From Pseudomonas alcaliphila JAB1 (GTDB lineage Bacteria > Pseudomonadota > Gammaproteobacteria > Pseudomonadales > Pseudomonadaceae): DNA of 64,000 nt. The stretch spans positions 4,091,501 to 4,155,500 of the forward strand of contig NZ_CP016162.1 in assembly GCF_001941865.1 (NCBI RefSeq), given 5' to 3'. The position numbers were made by a program, and so were the translations under genes. The notes beneath the pieces are model-generated. The model did not search any database and was not told the origin of the DNA. It saw nothing but the letters and a program-made list of their open reading frames with translations. Positions 37,919 to 46,634 of this stretch are shown in pieces (positions within the stretch are counted from its first letter, which is position 1; each line of letters opens with the position of its first letter).

Positions 37919-39595
37919 ATGCTGGTGCACCTGTCCATTCACAACTACGCCATCGTCGACCACCTGGATCTCGAGCTGGATGCCGGCATGAGCGCCATCA
38001 GCGGCGAGACCGGCGCGGGCAAATCGATCATGCTCGACGCCCTCGGCCTGTGCCTGGGTGATCGCGCCGACAGCGGCGTGGTACGCCCGGGTGCAGACAA
38101 GGCTGACATTCTCGCCAGCTTCGACCTGGCGGACATTCCCGAAGCCCGCACCTGGCTCGCCGAACGGGATCTGGACAACGACGGCCCGTGCATCCTGCGC
38201 CGGGTGATCACCGCCGAAGGCCGCTCGCGCGGCTATATCAACGGCAGCCCCTGCCCGCAGGCCGACCTCAAGGCCCTTGGCGAGCTGATCATCGATATCC
38301 ATAGCCAGCACGAGCATCAGTCGCTGCTCAAGACCGACACCCATCGCCGCCTGCTCGATGAATACGCCGGCAGCCAGGACCTCGCGCGCCAGGTGCAACT
38401 CGCCGCGCAACGCTGGAAGCAGACACGCAACGAGCTGGAGCGCATCTCCAGCCAGGGTGACGAACAGCGCGCCCGCCACCAGTTGCTCAGCTATCAACTG
38501 GAAGAGCTGGAAAAACTGGCGCTGGGCGACAACGAACTGGAACAGCTGGAACAGGAGCACAAGGCGCTGAGCAACGCTGAAGCGCTACTCGCGGCCTGTC
38601 GCCAGGTGCTCGATCTGTGCAGCGAGAGCGATGCCGGCAACGTGCTCTCCGCGCTGACCGCCAGCCTCAACCGCCTGGGCGCCTTTGGCGGCCAGGGCGG
38701 CGCCTTGAACGAAGCCAGCAACCTGCTGGCCAGTGCGCAGATCCAGGTCGAAGAAGCAGTCGGCGAGCTGAATCGCTTCCTCGATCACTTCGACGCCGAC
38801 CCGGAGCGCCAGCAACTGCTCGAAGAGCGCCTGGACACCATCTACACCCTGGCACGCAAGCACCGTATTCAACCAGCCGAACTGACTGCCCTGCAGCAAC
38901 AGTTGTTCGAAGAGCTTGAGAGCCTGAATGCCGACGACCAGGCCAGCGAACGCCTGGCTGAGGAGCTGACCGCCTATGAACGCCATTATCAGGAAAAGGC
39001 AGTCGAGCTCAGCGCGCTACGCAGCAATGCCGCCGAACGCCTGGCCGCTGCAGTGGAGCAGGAAATGCAGGCGCTGGGCATGCCTGGCGGTCGCTTCAAC
39101 ATCCAGCTCCAGGCCATGAGCAGCGAAGAGCCACATGCCAGCGGCCTGGAAACGGTGGAGTTCCTGGTCAGCGCCAACCCTGGCCAGCCGCTACGCGGCC
39201 TGGCCAAGGTGGCCTCGGGTGGCGAGCTGTCACGCATCAGCCTGGCGATCCAGGTGATCACCGCACAAACCTCGCGCGTACCGACCTTGGTGTTCGACGA
39301 AGTGGACGTCGGTATCGGCGGCCCGACCGCCGAAGTGGTCGGGCAACTGCTGCGCCGCCTCGGCGAACGCGGTCAGGTGCTGTGCGTCACCCACTTGCCG
39401 CAAGTCGCCGCGCAGGGCCATCAACATCTGTTCGTGCACAAGCGGCGCGGCGAAGATGCCACGTCTACCGCCGTGAGCAAGCTGGACGAGAGCGGCCGCG
39501 TCGAGGAAATAGCCCGCATGCTCGGTGGCGTCGACCTGACCGAGGAATCCCTGGCTCACGCCCGCAAGATGGTCACCAGCGCCCAGGCCGCCTGA
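37919..39595 (+). CDS. recN: DNA repair protein RecN
   Basis: SMC-like ATPase that holds broken DNA ends together during double-strand break repair. 558 residues: Walker A GETGAGKS at 29-36, long coiled coils (about 150-370), the ABC signature [19 protein letters not shown] and Walker [13 protein letters not shown]. The start has GGGAG upstream. It diverges from grpE and is probably SOS-induced through the LexA box at 37880. Confidence 0.97.
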   Translation: MLVHLSIHNYAIVDHLDLELDAGMSAISGETGAGKSIMLDALGLCLGDRADSGVVRPGADKADILASFDLADIPEARTWLAERDLDNDGPCILRRVITAEGRSRGYINGSPCPQADLKALGELIIDIHSQHEHQSLLKTDTHRRLLDEYAGSQDLARQVQLAAQRWKQTRNELERISSQGDEQRARHQLLSYQLEELEKLALGDNELEQLEQEHKALSNAEALLAACRQVLDLCSESDAGNVLSALTASLNRLGAFGGQGGALNEASNLLASAQIQVEEAVGELNRFLDHFDADPERQQLLEERLDTIYTLARKHRIQPAELTALQQQLFEELESLNADDQASERLAEELTAYERHYQEKAVELSALRSNAAERLAAAVEQEMQALGMPGGRFNIQLQAMSSEEPHASGLETVEFLVSANPGQPLRGLAKVASGGELSRISLAIQVITAQTSRVPTLVFDEVDVGIGGPTAEVVGQLLRRLGERGQVLCVTHLPQVAAQGHQHLFVHKRRGEDATSTAVSKLDESGRVEEIARMLGGVDLTEESLAHARKMVTSAQAA

Positions 39596-39601
39596 AGCGA
39601 C

Positions 39602-39658
39602 GTAGCCCGGATGCAATCCGGGAGCACCAAGTCACCCGAATTGCATCCAGGCCACGAC
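39602..39658. repeat. Inverted repeat of the GTAGCCCGGATGCAATCCGGG type
   Basis: GTAGCCCGGATGCAATCCG followed by CGAATTGCATCCAGGCCAC: the two halves are inverted copies of the same motif. A further copy of the same motif is at 49785-49808. A small dispersed palindromic (REP-like) element. Confidence 0.75.
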
Positions 39659-39663
39659 AAAGC

Positions 39664-39692
39664 AAAAAGGCGACCCGAGGGTCGCCTTTTTG
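39664..39692. terminator. Bidirectional terminator between recN and fur
   Basis: CAAAAAGGCGACCC GAG GGTCGCCTTTTTG has A and T runs on both sides and lies between two convergent genes. Confidence 0.9.
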
Positions 39693-39707
39693 ATTGCCGC
39701 AGAAGGA

Positions 39708-40112
39708 TCAGCTCTTCTTGCGTACGTACAGCACCAGATTGTGGTCGACCAGCTCGAAACCGTGTTCCTTGACGATCTCCTTCTGGCGCTTCTCGATCTC
39801 GGCGTCGAAGAACTCGATCACTTCACCGGAGTCGACGCAGACCATATGGTCGTGATGGCCGCTGTCAGCCAGCTCGAACACGGCATGGCCGCCATCGAAG
39901 TTGTGACGCACCACCAGGCCGGCGGCCTCGAACTGAGTCAACACGCGGTACACGGTGGCCAGGCCAACGTCCTCACCCGCCTCCATCAGTGCCTTGTAGA
40001 CATCCTCCGCACTCATATGGCGGTGCTCGGCGTTGTCGAGCATTTGCAGGATTTTGACCCGTGGCAGAGTCACCTTCAGTCCAGCTTTGCGCAGTTCGTT
40101 ATTTTCAACCAT
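39708..40112 (-). CDS. fur: Ferric uptake regulator Fur
   Basis: Iron-dependent repressor. The ATG at 40112 (MVENNELRKAGLK) gives the 134 residues of Pseudomonas Fur; the frame from 40127 is not conserved. Winged-helix N-terminus (EDVGLATVYRVLTQFEAAG), the metal-site segment DSGHHDHMVCVDSGEV and a C-terminus ending YVRKKS. Note it lacks the CxxC zinc motif of E. coli Fur, as in other Pseudomonas. Divergent from bamE. Confidence 0.98.
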   Translation of the reverse strand: MVENNELRKAGLKVTLPRVKILQMLDNAEHRHMSAEDVYKALMEAGEDVGLATVYRVLTQFEAAGLVVRHNFDGGHAVFELADSGHHDHMVCVDSGEVIEFFDAEIEKRQKEIVKEHGFELVDHNLVLYVRKKS

Positions 40113-40206
40113 GGTCTGCTTTCTCATGGATGCTGCTTCGCAGCACCCTTCAATACGGGTATGATCCGGGGTTCAAGTTGCCCAAGATAGTGGAAGTCAC
40201 CCTCCG

Positions 40207-40725
40207 ATGCAAAAAACCAAGCTCTTGCTGACCAGCCTGTCGCTGACCGGGCTCTTCGCACTCGCCGGTTGTTCATTCCCCGGGGTTTACAAGATCGACA
40301 TTCAACAGGGCAATGTCGTGACACAGGACATGATAGACCAGCTGCGCCCGGGAATGACCCGACGCCAAGTGCGGTTTATCATGGGCAACCCGTTGATCAC
40401 CGACACCTTCCATGCCGATCGCTGGGATTATCTGTACAGCATCCAGCCCGGCGGCGGTCAGCGCCTGCAGGAACGCGTCAGCCTGGTATTCGACGGCAGC
40501 GACCAACTGGTTGGCCTGGCCGGCGACTTCATGCCCGGCGTCAGCCGTGACCAGGCAATCATGGGCCAGACTAGCGACACCAGCAGCGCTCAGCCGCAAG
40601 CCCAACCGCAGGATGAAACGCCGCCCGCCCCCGGCTCGCTGCTGGAGCAGATTCAGCGCGAAGTGGACCAGGTCGAGACCGTTCCGGTCCCTACGCCCGA
40701 GCCGCTGGACACCGATCCGCAGTAA
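40207..40725 (+). CDS. bamE: Outer membrane assembly lipoprotein BamE (OmlA)
   Basis: Lipoprotein of the BAM complex that inserts outer-membrane proteins. 172 residues: signal peptide with lipobox LAGC (Cys at about 22), then the SmpA/OmlA domain ([42 protein letters not shown]), and a Pro/Gln-rich tail. The fur-omlA divergent pair is conserved in Pseudomonas. Confidence 0.96.
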   Translation: MQKTKLLLTSLSLTGLFALAGCSFPGVYKIDIQQGNVVTQDMIDQLRPGMTRRQVRFIMGNPLITDTFHADRWDYLYSIQPGGGQRLQERVSLVFDGSDQLVGLAGDFMPGVSRDQAIMGQTSDTSSAQPQAQPQDETPPAPGSLLEQIQREVDQVETVPVPTPEPLDTDPQ

Positions 40726-40736
40726 CACATGCACAC

Positions 40737-40766
40737 AAAAAAGCCCGGAGCGAATCCGGGCTTTTT
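40737..40766. terminator. Bidirectional terminator between bamE and rnfH
   Basis: AAAAAAGCCCGGA GCGAA TCCGGGCTTTTT lies between convergent genes, with A and T runs on both sides. Confidence 0.9.
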
Positions 40767-40794
40767 CATATCTGCCGTCTTACGAGCTGACGGG

Positions 40795-41115
40795 TCAGCT
40801 CGACTCCTCGCCTTCTTCCCTGGCCTTGGCTTTGGCCGCACGCTGCTTGCGCACTTCCTTCGGATCGGCGATCAGCGGTCGATAGATCTCGACACGCTCA
40901 CCCTCCTCCAGCACTCGCTCTTCCGGCTTGCCTACCGCCTTGCCAAAAATGCCCAGCGGCGCCTGGCTCAGATCCAGCTCCGGAAAGAACTGCTGCATAC
41001 CAGAACGCAGCGCGGCCTCGCGCACCGTAGTGCCGGCCGGTACGGACAGACGCAGGAGCTTCTGCCGTTCGGCAAGGGCATAGACCACTTCGATGGCAAT
41101 ACTGGGTTTATCCAT
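40795..41115 (-). CDS. RnfH family ubiquitin-like protein
   Basis: A 106-residue beta-grasp protein (UPF0125/RnfH) from ATG 41115: IAIEVVYALAERQKLLRLSVP, VREAALRSGM, LGIFGKAVGKPEERVLEEGERVEIYRPLIADPKEVRKQRAA. It overlaps the ratA stop by 8 bases. The family is partnered with RatA (yfjG-yfjF in E. coli); its role is not settled. Confidence 0.93.
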   Translation of the reverse strand: MDKPSIAIEVVYALAERQKLLRLSVPAGTTVREAALRSGMQQFFPELDLSQAPLGIFGKAVGKPEERVLEEGERVEIYRPLIADPKEVRKQRAAKAKAREEGEESS

Positions 41116-41542
41116 ACAGCTGCTTGGCTCGCTGGCAGAAGGCGTCGACCATGGTATTGGCCGCCTGATTGAACAGCGGACCCAGCGTGGCACGCACCAG
41201 TGGCCCAGCATAGTCGAAGGTCAGGTCCAGGCTGATCTTGCAAGCCTTGTCACCCAGCGCCTTGAACTCCCAGACGCCATGGAGACTGGTAAAAGGCCCT
41301 TCCTGCAGGTTCATCTCGATACGCTGCCCAGGCAGCAGCACGTTACGCGTGACGAAGCGCTGGCCGATGCTGCCCTTGGCCACCTCGAGGCTGGCCAGCA
41401 TGTGTGTTTCGCTGACCTCCAACACCTCACTGGCGCGGCACCAAGGCAGAAACTGTGGGTAACCGGCCACATCGTTGACGAGATCAAACAGTGCCTGCGC
41501 CGGGTACGGCAACAATGCCGAACGCTGGATTCGAGTAGCCAT
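41108..41542 (-). CDS. ratA: RatA/YfjG-type START-domain protein
   Basis: 144 residues of the polyketide cyclase/START family (PYPAQALFDLVNDVAGYPQFLPWCRASEVLE, VWEFKALGDKACKISLDLTFDY). The E. coli homologue has been described both as a ribosome anti-association toxin and as a coenzyme-Q-related protein (yeast Coq10 family), so the name is by homology. Its ATG directly follows the stop of the upstream transporter (TAAATG). Confidence 0.93.
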   Translation of the reverse strand: MATRIQRSALLPYPAQALFDLVNDVAGYPQFLPWCRASEVLEVSETHMLASLEVAKGSIGQRFVTRNVLLPGQRIEMNLQEGPFTSLHGVWEFKALGDKACKISLDLTFDYAGPLVRATLGPLFNQAANTMVDAFCQRAKQLYG

Positions 41543-42946
41543 TTACTTGCTCAGCTCCGCAATGAACACGATCAGCACGCCGATTGGCGCCACTACGCGA
41601 ATCAGCCAGAGGGCCAGATTGAACAGCAGCGGGCTTCTGATGGACAACTCTTCACGCACAGCATCACGGCTCAGCACCCAACCAGCAAACATGGCGAAAG
41701 ACAGACCGCCCAGCGGCAGCAGGATACGGCTGGTGAGGTAGTCGATGCTGTCGAAGAACGTCTTGCCGCCCTCGGCACCCCACTGCAACAGATGGAAACC
41801 GTCCTCGGCGAAGACGAAGAACTTGGTCTCGGCCCACAGGTTGAACGACAGCACCGTGCCCATCCCCACCAGCCAGCACAACAGCGCCAGCGCGGCGGTT
41901 ACCTGCGCACGACTGCGCCCGGTTTTTTCGACGAAGTAAGCCACGGCCGGCTCCAACATGGAGATCGACGAACTCCATGCGGCAACAGCCACCAGCACGA
42001 AGAAGATCAGCCCCATCACCTGACCGAAAGCGATATTGCCGAAGGCAATCGGCAGGGTGACGAACATCAGCCCCGGGCCACCGCCCGGCTCCAGGCCGGC
42101 GGCAAAGACGATGGGGAACAATGCCAGACCCGCCGTCAGCGCCACCAGGGTATCGAGCAGACCGACGGTCAGCACCGTGACGCCGATCGAGGCCTTCTTC
42201 GGCATGTAGGCGCCGTAGACCATGATCGAGCCCACGCCCACGCTCAGGGTAAAGAAGGCATGGCCCATGGCCGCCAGAATGCCGTCCTGCACCTTGCTCG
42301 GATCGAAATGGAAGAGGAAGTCGAAACCTTCGCGGAAATGCCCGGTGGTGAAGCTATAGCCCAGCAGCACCAGCAACAACACGAACAGCAGCGGCATCAT
42401 GATGCGCAGGCTGCGCTCCAACCCTGCTACCACCCCCTTGGCGATGACGAACGCAGTGATCAGCATGAACAGGCTGTGCCACAGGGTCAGTCGCCACGGA
42501 TCGGAGGTCAGACCGCCGAACGCCGCACCTGCCCCATCGGCGCTGATGCCGGTGAAGTCACCACGGCCCATGCCGATGATGTAATCCAGCGACCAACCGG
42601 CCACCACGCTGTAGAAGGACAGGATCAGTAGCGCGGCGACCATCCCCATCAGCGCAGCCAGCGACCAGTGCTTCGAGGCTCCGGCTTCGATCGCCAGGCT
42701 CTTCATTGCATTGACCGGACTCTGCCGGCCGCGGCGGCCGATCAGGGTTTCCGCCAGCATGATCGGCACACCCACCAGGGCGATGCAGAACAGGTACATG
42801 ACGACGAACGCACCGCCGCCGTAGACCCCGGTCATGTAGGGGAATTTCCAGATATTGCCGAGACCGACAGCCGAGCCGGTCGCCGCCAGAATGAACACCC
42901 AGCGACTGGTCCAGGCACCATGAATCGAAACTTTGTCGCTCGCCAT
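41543..42946 (-). CDS. Sodium-dependent transporter of the neurotransmitter:sodium symporter family
   Basis: 467 residues from ATG 42946 (MASDKVSIHGAWTSRW); the longer frames to 43036 have no Shine-Dalgarno or conservation. About 11-12 membrane segments, with the bacterial NSS opening ATGSAVGLGNIWKFPYMTG (about 19-37) that contains the sodium and substrate site, and PLSFAMFAGWV-like C-terminal helices. Substrate unknown (amino acids in LeuT-type relatives). Its stop is immediately followed by the ratA ATG. P. aeruginosa has no such gene between ratA and smpB. Confidence 0.9.
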   Translation of the reverse strand: MASDKVSIHGAWTSRWVFILAATGSAVGLGNIWKFPYMTGVYGGGAFVVMYLFCIALVGVPIMLAETLIGRRGRQSPVNAMKSLAIEAGASKHWSLAALMGMVAALLILSFYSVVAGWSLDYIIGMGRGDFTGISADGAGAAFGGLTSDPWRLTLWHSLFMLITAFVIAKGVVAGLERSLRIMMPLLFVLLLVLLGYSFTTGHFREGFDFLFHFDPSKVQDGILAAMGHAFFTLSVGVGSIMVYGAYMPKKASIGVTVLTVGLLDTLVALTAGLALFPIVFAAGLEPGGGPGLMFVTLPIAFGNIAFGQVMGLIFFVLVAVAAWSSSISMLEPAVAYFVEKTGRSRAQVTAALALLCWLVGMGTVLSFNLWAETKFFVFAEDGFHLLQWGAEGGKTFFDSIDYLTSRILLPLGGLSFAMFAGWVLSRDAVREELSIRSPLLFNLALWLIRVVAPIGVLIVFIAELSK

Positions 42947-43058
42947 TGCGGCCAAGACCCCATACTGCGGGAAAAAAGATCGCGCATTGTCGGAGATTCG
43001 CGGCATGGGCTCAAGTTTGGCTCGGTAAAGCCCCATGGCGCAGGCGCGGACGACTCCC

Positions 43059-43064
43059 TATAAT
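43059..43064 (+). promoter_or_regulatory. -10 box (TATAAT) directly before smpB
   Basis: A perfect TATAAT ends 9 bases before the smpB ATG, so transcription from it would start at about 43071, two or three bases before the start codon. The -35 (TGGCGC) is poor. No Shine-Dalgarno is present, in line with a leaderless mRNA. Confidence 0.6.
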
Positions 43065-43073
43065 GCGCGCCCT

Positions 43074-43556
43074 ATGGCTAAGCAAAAGAAACATCCCCAA
43101 GGCACCATCGCGCTGAACAAGAAGGCGCTGCATGACTATTTCATCGAACACAAGTTCGAGGCCGGCCTGGTGCTGTCCGGCTGGGAAGTGAAGAGTCTGC
43201 GTGCCGGCAAGGCACAGCTGGTCGACAGCTACGTGCTGCTCAAGGACGATGAGGCCTGGCTGATGGGCTGCCACATCACGCCACTGAAAACCGCCAGCAC
43301 CCATGTCATCGCCGACCCGACCCGCACGCGCAAGCTGCTGCTGAACAAGCGCGAGCTGGAAAAGCTGTTCGGCTCCGTGCAGCAGAAGGGCTACACCGCC
43401 GTGGCGCTGTCGCTGTACTGGAAGCAGCATCTGGTCAAATGCGAAATTGCCCTGGCCAAGGGCAAGAAGGACTTCGACAAGCGCCACACCGAGAAGGAAC
43501 GTGACGCCGACCGCGAGGTTCAGCGCGCCATGCGCAGCAAGGGCAAGGACGACTAA
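43074..43556 (+). CDS. smpB: SsrA-binding protein SmpB
   Basis: Delivers tmRNA to stalled ribosomes in trans-translation. ATG 43074 ([23 protein letters not shown]) gives 160 residues, the family length, with [16 protein letters not shown] and the C-terminal basic tail [14 protein letters not shown]. The frame upstream to 43035 is not conserved. There is no ssrA gene nearby. The TATAAT box nine bases upstream suggests a leaderless or nearly leaderless mRNA. Confidence 0.98.
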   Translation: MAKQKKHPQGTIALNKKALHDYFIEHKFEAGLVLSGWEVKSLRAGKAQLVDSYVLLKDDEAWLMGCHITPLKTASTHVIADPTRTRKLLLNKRELEKLFGSVQQKGYTAVALSLYWKQHLVKCEIALAKGKKDFDKRHTEKERDADREVQRAMRSKGKDD

Positions 43557-43597
43557 AAGCGGCGACAGGCTGCAAGTCCAAGCAATGCAACCGGCGT

Positions 43598-43790
43598 AGG
43601 GCGGACCGGGACGCCGGCCGCTCGTAGCGCCAGCGAACAGTCCGTCAGGCCATGCCCAGTTTGGTACCACAACCTACGCCCAATACTCCCAACGGCGTAC
43701 TGCTTCCGAGCGGCCGGCGCACCGGTACGCCCTACGCGCGACCTCGCGAACGGATCGCCGCCCGGTACGCGCTACGCGCAGCTTGCCGCT
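43598..43790. repeat. Degenerate intergenic repeat region downstream of smpB
   Basis: Successive blocks GTAGGGCGG (43598), GGCCATGCCCAG (43650), CTCCCAACGGCGTACT (43687) and repeated GGTACGCCCTACGCG / GGTACGCGCTACGCG (43732-43778) resemble the blocks at 49575-49665 in the same order. Probably relics of a dispersed repeat; no ORF here. Confidence 0.6.
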
Positions 43791-43794
43791 CGCT

Positions 43795-44562
43795 TTATAT
43801 CCCCAAGCGCCTCTGCGCACGCGCCACGCGCTGGGCTTCCAGCTGCACTTCCGAAAGGACTTCCTGCACATAGTCGATGTGCTGATTGGAGAGCTCGCGG
43901 GCGTCTTCCGCGCGACCTTCGATGATCGCCTGGTAAAGCGCGCGGTGCTGCCCGATCAGCATGTCGCGGGTCTCTTCGCGCTGGGCATACATGCCACCGA
44001 TGTTGGTCACCACGTTGCGCTTGAGCAGGTCGAACAAACCCCGAATGGTGTGCAGCAGAACGGCGTTGTGGCTGGCCTCGGCAATCGCCAGGTGAAAACG
44101 CGCATCGGCCGCACCCTCCTCGGCGCGAGTCACCTTGCCGACTCGCGCGTAGCAATCCTGCAAGGCTTCGAACGCTTCGGTGAGGCGCTGGCGATCGATA
44201 TCGGTGGCTCGCCTGGCCGCGTAGTAGGCGCAGGAGCCTTCCAGCGTGTGACGAAATTCCAGCAGATCGCGCTGGGCGTCTTCCTTGTGCTCCAGCAGTT
44301 GCAACAGCGGGTCGCTGAAGGTCGAGCCGAGTGATTCGGCGACATAGTTACCGCCGCCCTGGCGACTGACCAGCAGCCCCTTGGCCACCAGTTTCTGGAT
44401 CGCCTCACGCAGGGACGGACGAGACACACCGAACTGCTCGGCCAGCGCACGTTCTGCAGGCAGCCTCTCACCGACACGCAAGGTGCCCTCGAGAATCATG
44501 GTTTCCAGTTGCGCGACGATGTCATCAGAGAGACGACGCTGCCGCACCTGACCTACTTCCAT
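43795..44562 (-). CDS. lldR: GntR/FadR-family regulator of lactate use
   Basis: 255 residues from ATG 44562 (MEVGQVRQRRLSDDIV), with GGAG nine bases upstream. N-terminal winged helix (ERALAEQFGVSRPSLREAIQKLVAKGLLVSRQGGGNYV) and C-terminal FCD effector domain with the metal-site His residues (DARFHLAIAEASHN). It is divergent from lldP and a perfect palindromic operator lies between them. By family it represses the lactate genes until lactate binds. Confidence 0.93.
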   Translation of the reverse strand: MEVGQVRQRRLSDDIVAQLETMILEGTLRVGERLPAERALAEQFGVSRPSLREAIQKLVAKGLLVSRQGGGNYVAESLGSTFSDPLLQLLEHKEDAQRDLLEFRHTLEGSCAYYAARRATDIDRQRLTEAFEALQDCYARVGKVTRAEEGAADARFHLAIAEASHNAVLLHTIRGLFDLLKRNVVTNIGGMYAQREETRDMLIGQHRALYQAIIEGRAEDARELSNQHIDYVQEVLSEVQLEAQRVARAQRRLGI

Positions 44563-44674
44563 TACCCACATCTCCATTGGTTTGACCAAGCCGATGGCCT
44601 CACAGGGCAAGCCTATAGCGCCCCTCCTCGCTGAACAAGCAAGCACTCTACGACCAAAGTCTTAGCCTCTCGAT

Positions 44675-44703
44675 TTGACAGCCTATTGAGCAACTTTTAA
44701 CCT
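44675..44703 (+). promoter_or_regulatory. Probable lldP promoter
   Basis: A perfect TTGACA at 44675 is followed 17 bases later by TAACCT (weak -10). The LldR palindrome lies just downstream, so bound LldR would block transcription. Confidence 0.5.
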
Positions 44704-44718
44704 GAGCCCGCTATCTTG

Positions 44719-44739
44719 TAAATTGGTATTACCAATTTA
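44719..44739. promoter_or_regulatory. LldR operator
   Basis: AAATTGGTATTACCAATTT (with flanking T/A) is a perfect palindrome with the TTGGTnnnACCAA core of LldR/PdhR/FadR-type operators, in the lldR-lldP gap. Confidence 0.85.
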
Positions 44740-44773
44740 ACCAACAAGAACAACAAACCATCGAGGTCACGCC

Positions 44774-44851
44774 ATGACAGCCCTACGCGCTGCAAGCCTG
44801 TTCGATCACGCCTCATCCCTGCCGCGCCAGTTGTGCGCTCGTGTGGAGTAA
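44774..44851 (+). CDS. Putative 25-residue upstream ORF before lldP
   Basis: ATG 44774 (MTALRAASLFDHASSL..., 25 codons, TAA at 44849-44851) has GAGG seven bases upstream. It ends 6 bases before the lldP ATG, and the lldP Shine-Dalgarno (GGAG) lies in its last codons, so the two are likely translationally coupled. No homologue recognised; it may be a leader peptide or chance. Confidence 0.4.
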   Translation: MTALRAASLFDHASSLPRQLCARVE

Positions 44852-44857
44852 GACCCA

Positions 44858-46552
44858 ATGTCCAACGGAATTCTCGCCCTGCTGGCGTTCTCGCCGATTC
44901 TGCTCGCTGCCGTGCTGCTGATCGGTCTGCGCTGGCCGGCCAAACACGCCATGCCTCTGGTTTACCTGGTGACTGCTGCTGTAGGCCTGTTCGCCTGGGA
45001 CATGACCTTCAACCGCGTACTGGCCTCCACCCTGCAAGGCTTGCTGATCACCCTCGGCCTGCTGTGGATCATTTTCGGCGCCATTCTGCTGCTGAACACC
45101 CTCAAGCACTCCGGTGGCATTACCGCCATTCGTGCCGGCTTCACCACCATCAGCCCTGACCGCCGCATCCAGGCGATCATCATCGCCTGGTTGTTCGGCT
45201 GCTTCATCGAGGGTGCCTCGGGCTTCGGTACGCCGGCCGCCATCGCGGCTCCGCTGCTTGTCGCCATCGGTTTTCCGGCCATGGCCGCGGTGTTGATGGG
45301 CATGCTGGTACAAAGCACGCCGGTATCCTTCGGCGCCGTCGGCACGCCGATCATCGTCGGCCTCAATACCGGCCTGGATACCGCCACCATCGGTGCACAG
45401 CTGGTCGAACAGGGCTCGTCCTGGGCGCAGTTCCTGCAACTGATCACCAGTGAAGTGGCAATCATCCATGCCACCGTTGGCGTGGTCATGCCGGTCATCA
45501 TGGCGATGATGCTGACCCGTTTCTTCGGCCAGGAGAAAAGCTGGAAAGCTGGACTGGAGGTCATGCCGTTCGCGATTTTCGCCGGTCTGGCCTTCGTCGT
45601 GCCGTACGTCTTCACCGGCGTCTTCCTCGGTCCGGAATTCCCGTCGCTGCTGGGCGGCCTGATCGGCCTGGCCATCGTCACCAGCGCTGCCCGCTTCGGC
45701 TTCCTGGTACCGAAGAAAACCTGGGACTTCGCCCCGGCGGACAAATGGCCGAGCGAGTGGCTGGGCAGCGTCGAGATGAAACTGGACGAACTGACTGCCA
45801 AACCGATGAGCGCACTGCGCGCCTGGCTGCCCTATGTGCTGGTCGGTGCCCTGCTGGTGATCAGCCGCGTGTTCCCGGAAGTGGGCAACGCGCTGAAGGC
45901 GGTGGTGGTGAACTTCCCCGACCTGCTCGGCGAAGCCGGCGTCAGCGCCAACTTCCAACCCCTGTACCTGCCGGGTGGCATTCTGGTCGCCGTGGTCCTG
46001 GCCACCTTCTTCCTGCATGGCATGAAGGCACGTGACCTGGGCAAGGCGGTGAAGGAATCCTCCAGCGTATTGCTCAGCGCCGGCTTCGTGTTGCTGTTCA
46101 CCGTGCCGATGGTGCGCATCCTGATCAACTCCGGCGTCAACGGCGCCGAGCTGGCCAGCATGCCGATCCTCATGGCGCGCTGGGTGGCCGACAGCGTTGG
46201 CGGCATCTATCCGCTGCTGGCCCCGAGCATCGGTGCCCTGGGTGCCTTCATCGCCGGCTCCAACACCGTCAGCAACATGATGTTCAGCCAGTTCCAGTTC
46301 GGCGTGGCCAGCAGCCTGGGTATCTCCAGCGCACTGATCGTCGCGGTCCAGGCGGTTGGCGCCGCCGCCGGCAACATGGTGGCGATCCACAACGTCGTCG
46401 CAGCTTCGGCTACCGTTGGCCTGCTCGGCCGCGAAGGCAGTACCCTGCGCAAGACCATCTGGCCGACGCTGTACTACCTGCTGTTCACCGGCATCATCGC
46501 GATGGTCGCGATCTATGTGCTGGGTGTCAGCGATCCGCTGATGCCCCACTGA
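44858..46552 (+). CDS. lldP: L-lactate permease
   Basis: Lactate:proton symporter of the LctP family. 564 residues with about 12-13 membrane segments and the family text IIIAWLFGCFIEGASGFGTPAAIAAPLLVAIGFPA, LVQSTPVSFGAVGTPI and NTVSNMMFSQFQFGVA. Preceded by the LldR operator and the small ORF. First structural gene of lldP-lldD-dld. Confidence 0.97.
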   Translation: MSNGILALLAFSPILLAAVLLIGLRWPAKHAMPLVYLVTAAVGLFAWDMTFNRVLASTLQGLLITLGLLWIIFGAILLLNTLKHSGGITAIRAGFTTISPDRRIQAIIIAWLFGCFIEGASGFGTPAAIAAPLLVAIGFPAMAAVLMGMLVQSTPVSFGAVGTPIIVGLNTGLDTATIGAQLVEQGSSWAQFLQLITSEVAIIHATVGVVMPVIMAMMLTRFFGQEKSWKAGLEVMPFAIFAGLAFVVPYVFTGVFLGPEFPSLLGGLIGLAIVTSAARFGFLVPKKTWDFAPADKWPSEWLGSVEMKLDELTAKPMSALRAWLPYVLVGALLVISRVFPEVGNALKAVVVNFPDLLGEAGVSANFQPLYLPGGILVAVVLATFFLHGMKARDLGKAVKESSSVLLSAGFVLLFTVPMVRILINSGVNGAELASMPILMARWVADSVGGIYPLLAPSIGALGAFIAGSNTVSNMMFSQFQFGVASSLGISSALIVAVQAVGAAAGNMVAIHNVVAASATVGLLGREGSTLRKTIWPTLYYLLFTGIIAMVAIYVLGVSDPLMPH

Positions 46553-46568
46553 TCGACTGGTAGTGCCC

Positions 46569-46592
46569 GCCCCGACATCGTCGGGGCATTTG
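46569..46592 (+). terminator. Hairpin between lldP and lldD
   Basis: GCCCCGAC ATC GTCGGGGC followed by ATTTGCC. There is no real T run; it may modulate transcript levels between permease and dehydrogenase. Confidence 0.45.
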
Positions 46593-46634
46593 CCGTAAGG
46601 CTACGCTTCCCCTTTTCAGCAACAGGATGAGCCC

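Noticed and set aside
37762..37938. grpE start at 37938
   Set aside because: Would overlap the recN start and the promoters; ATG 37761 has AGGAGA and the family N-terminus.
43557..43794. Possible ssrA (tmRNA) next to smpB
   Set aside because: No alanine-tRNA-like ends or tag reading frame; the gap is repeat relics.
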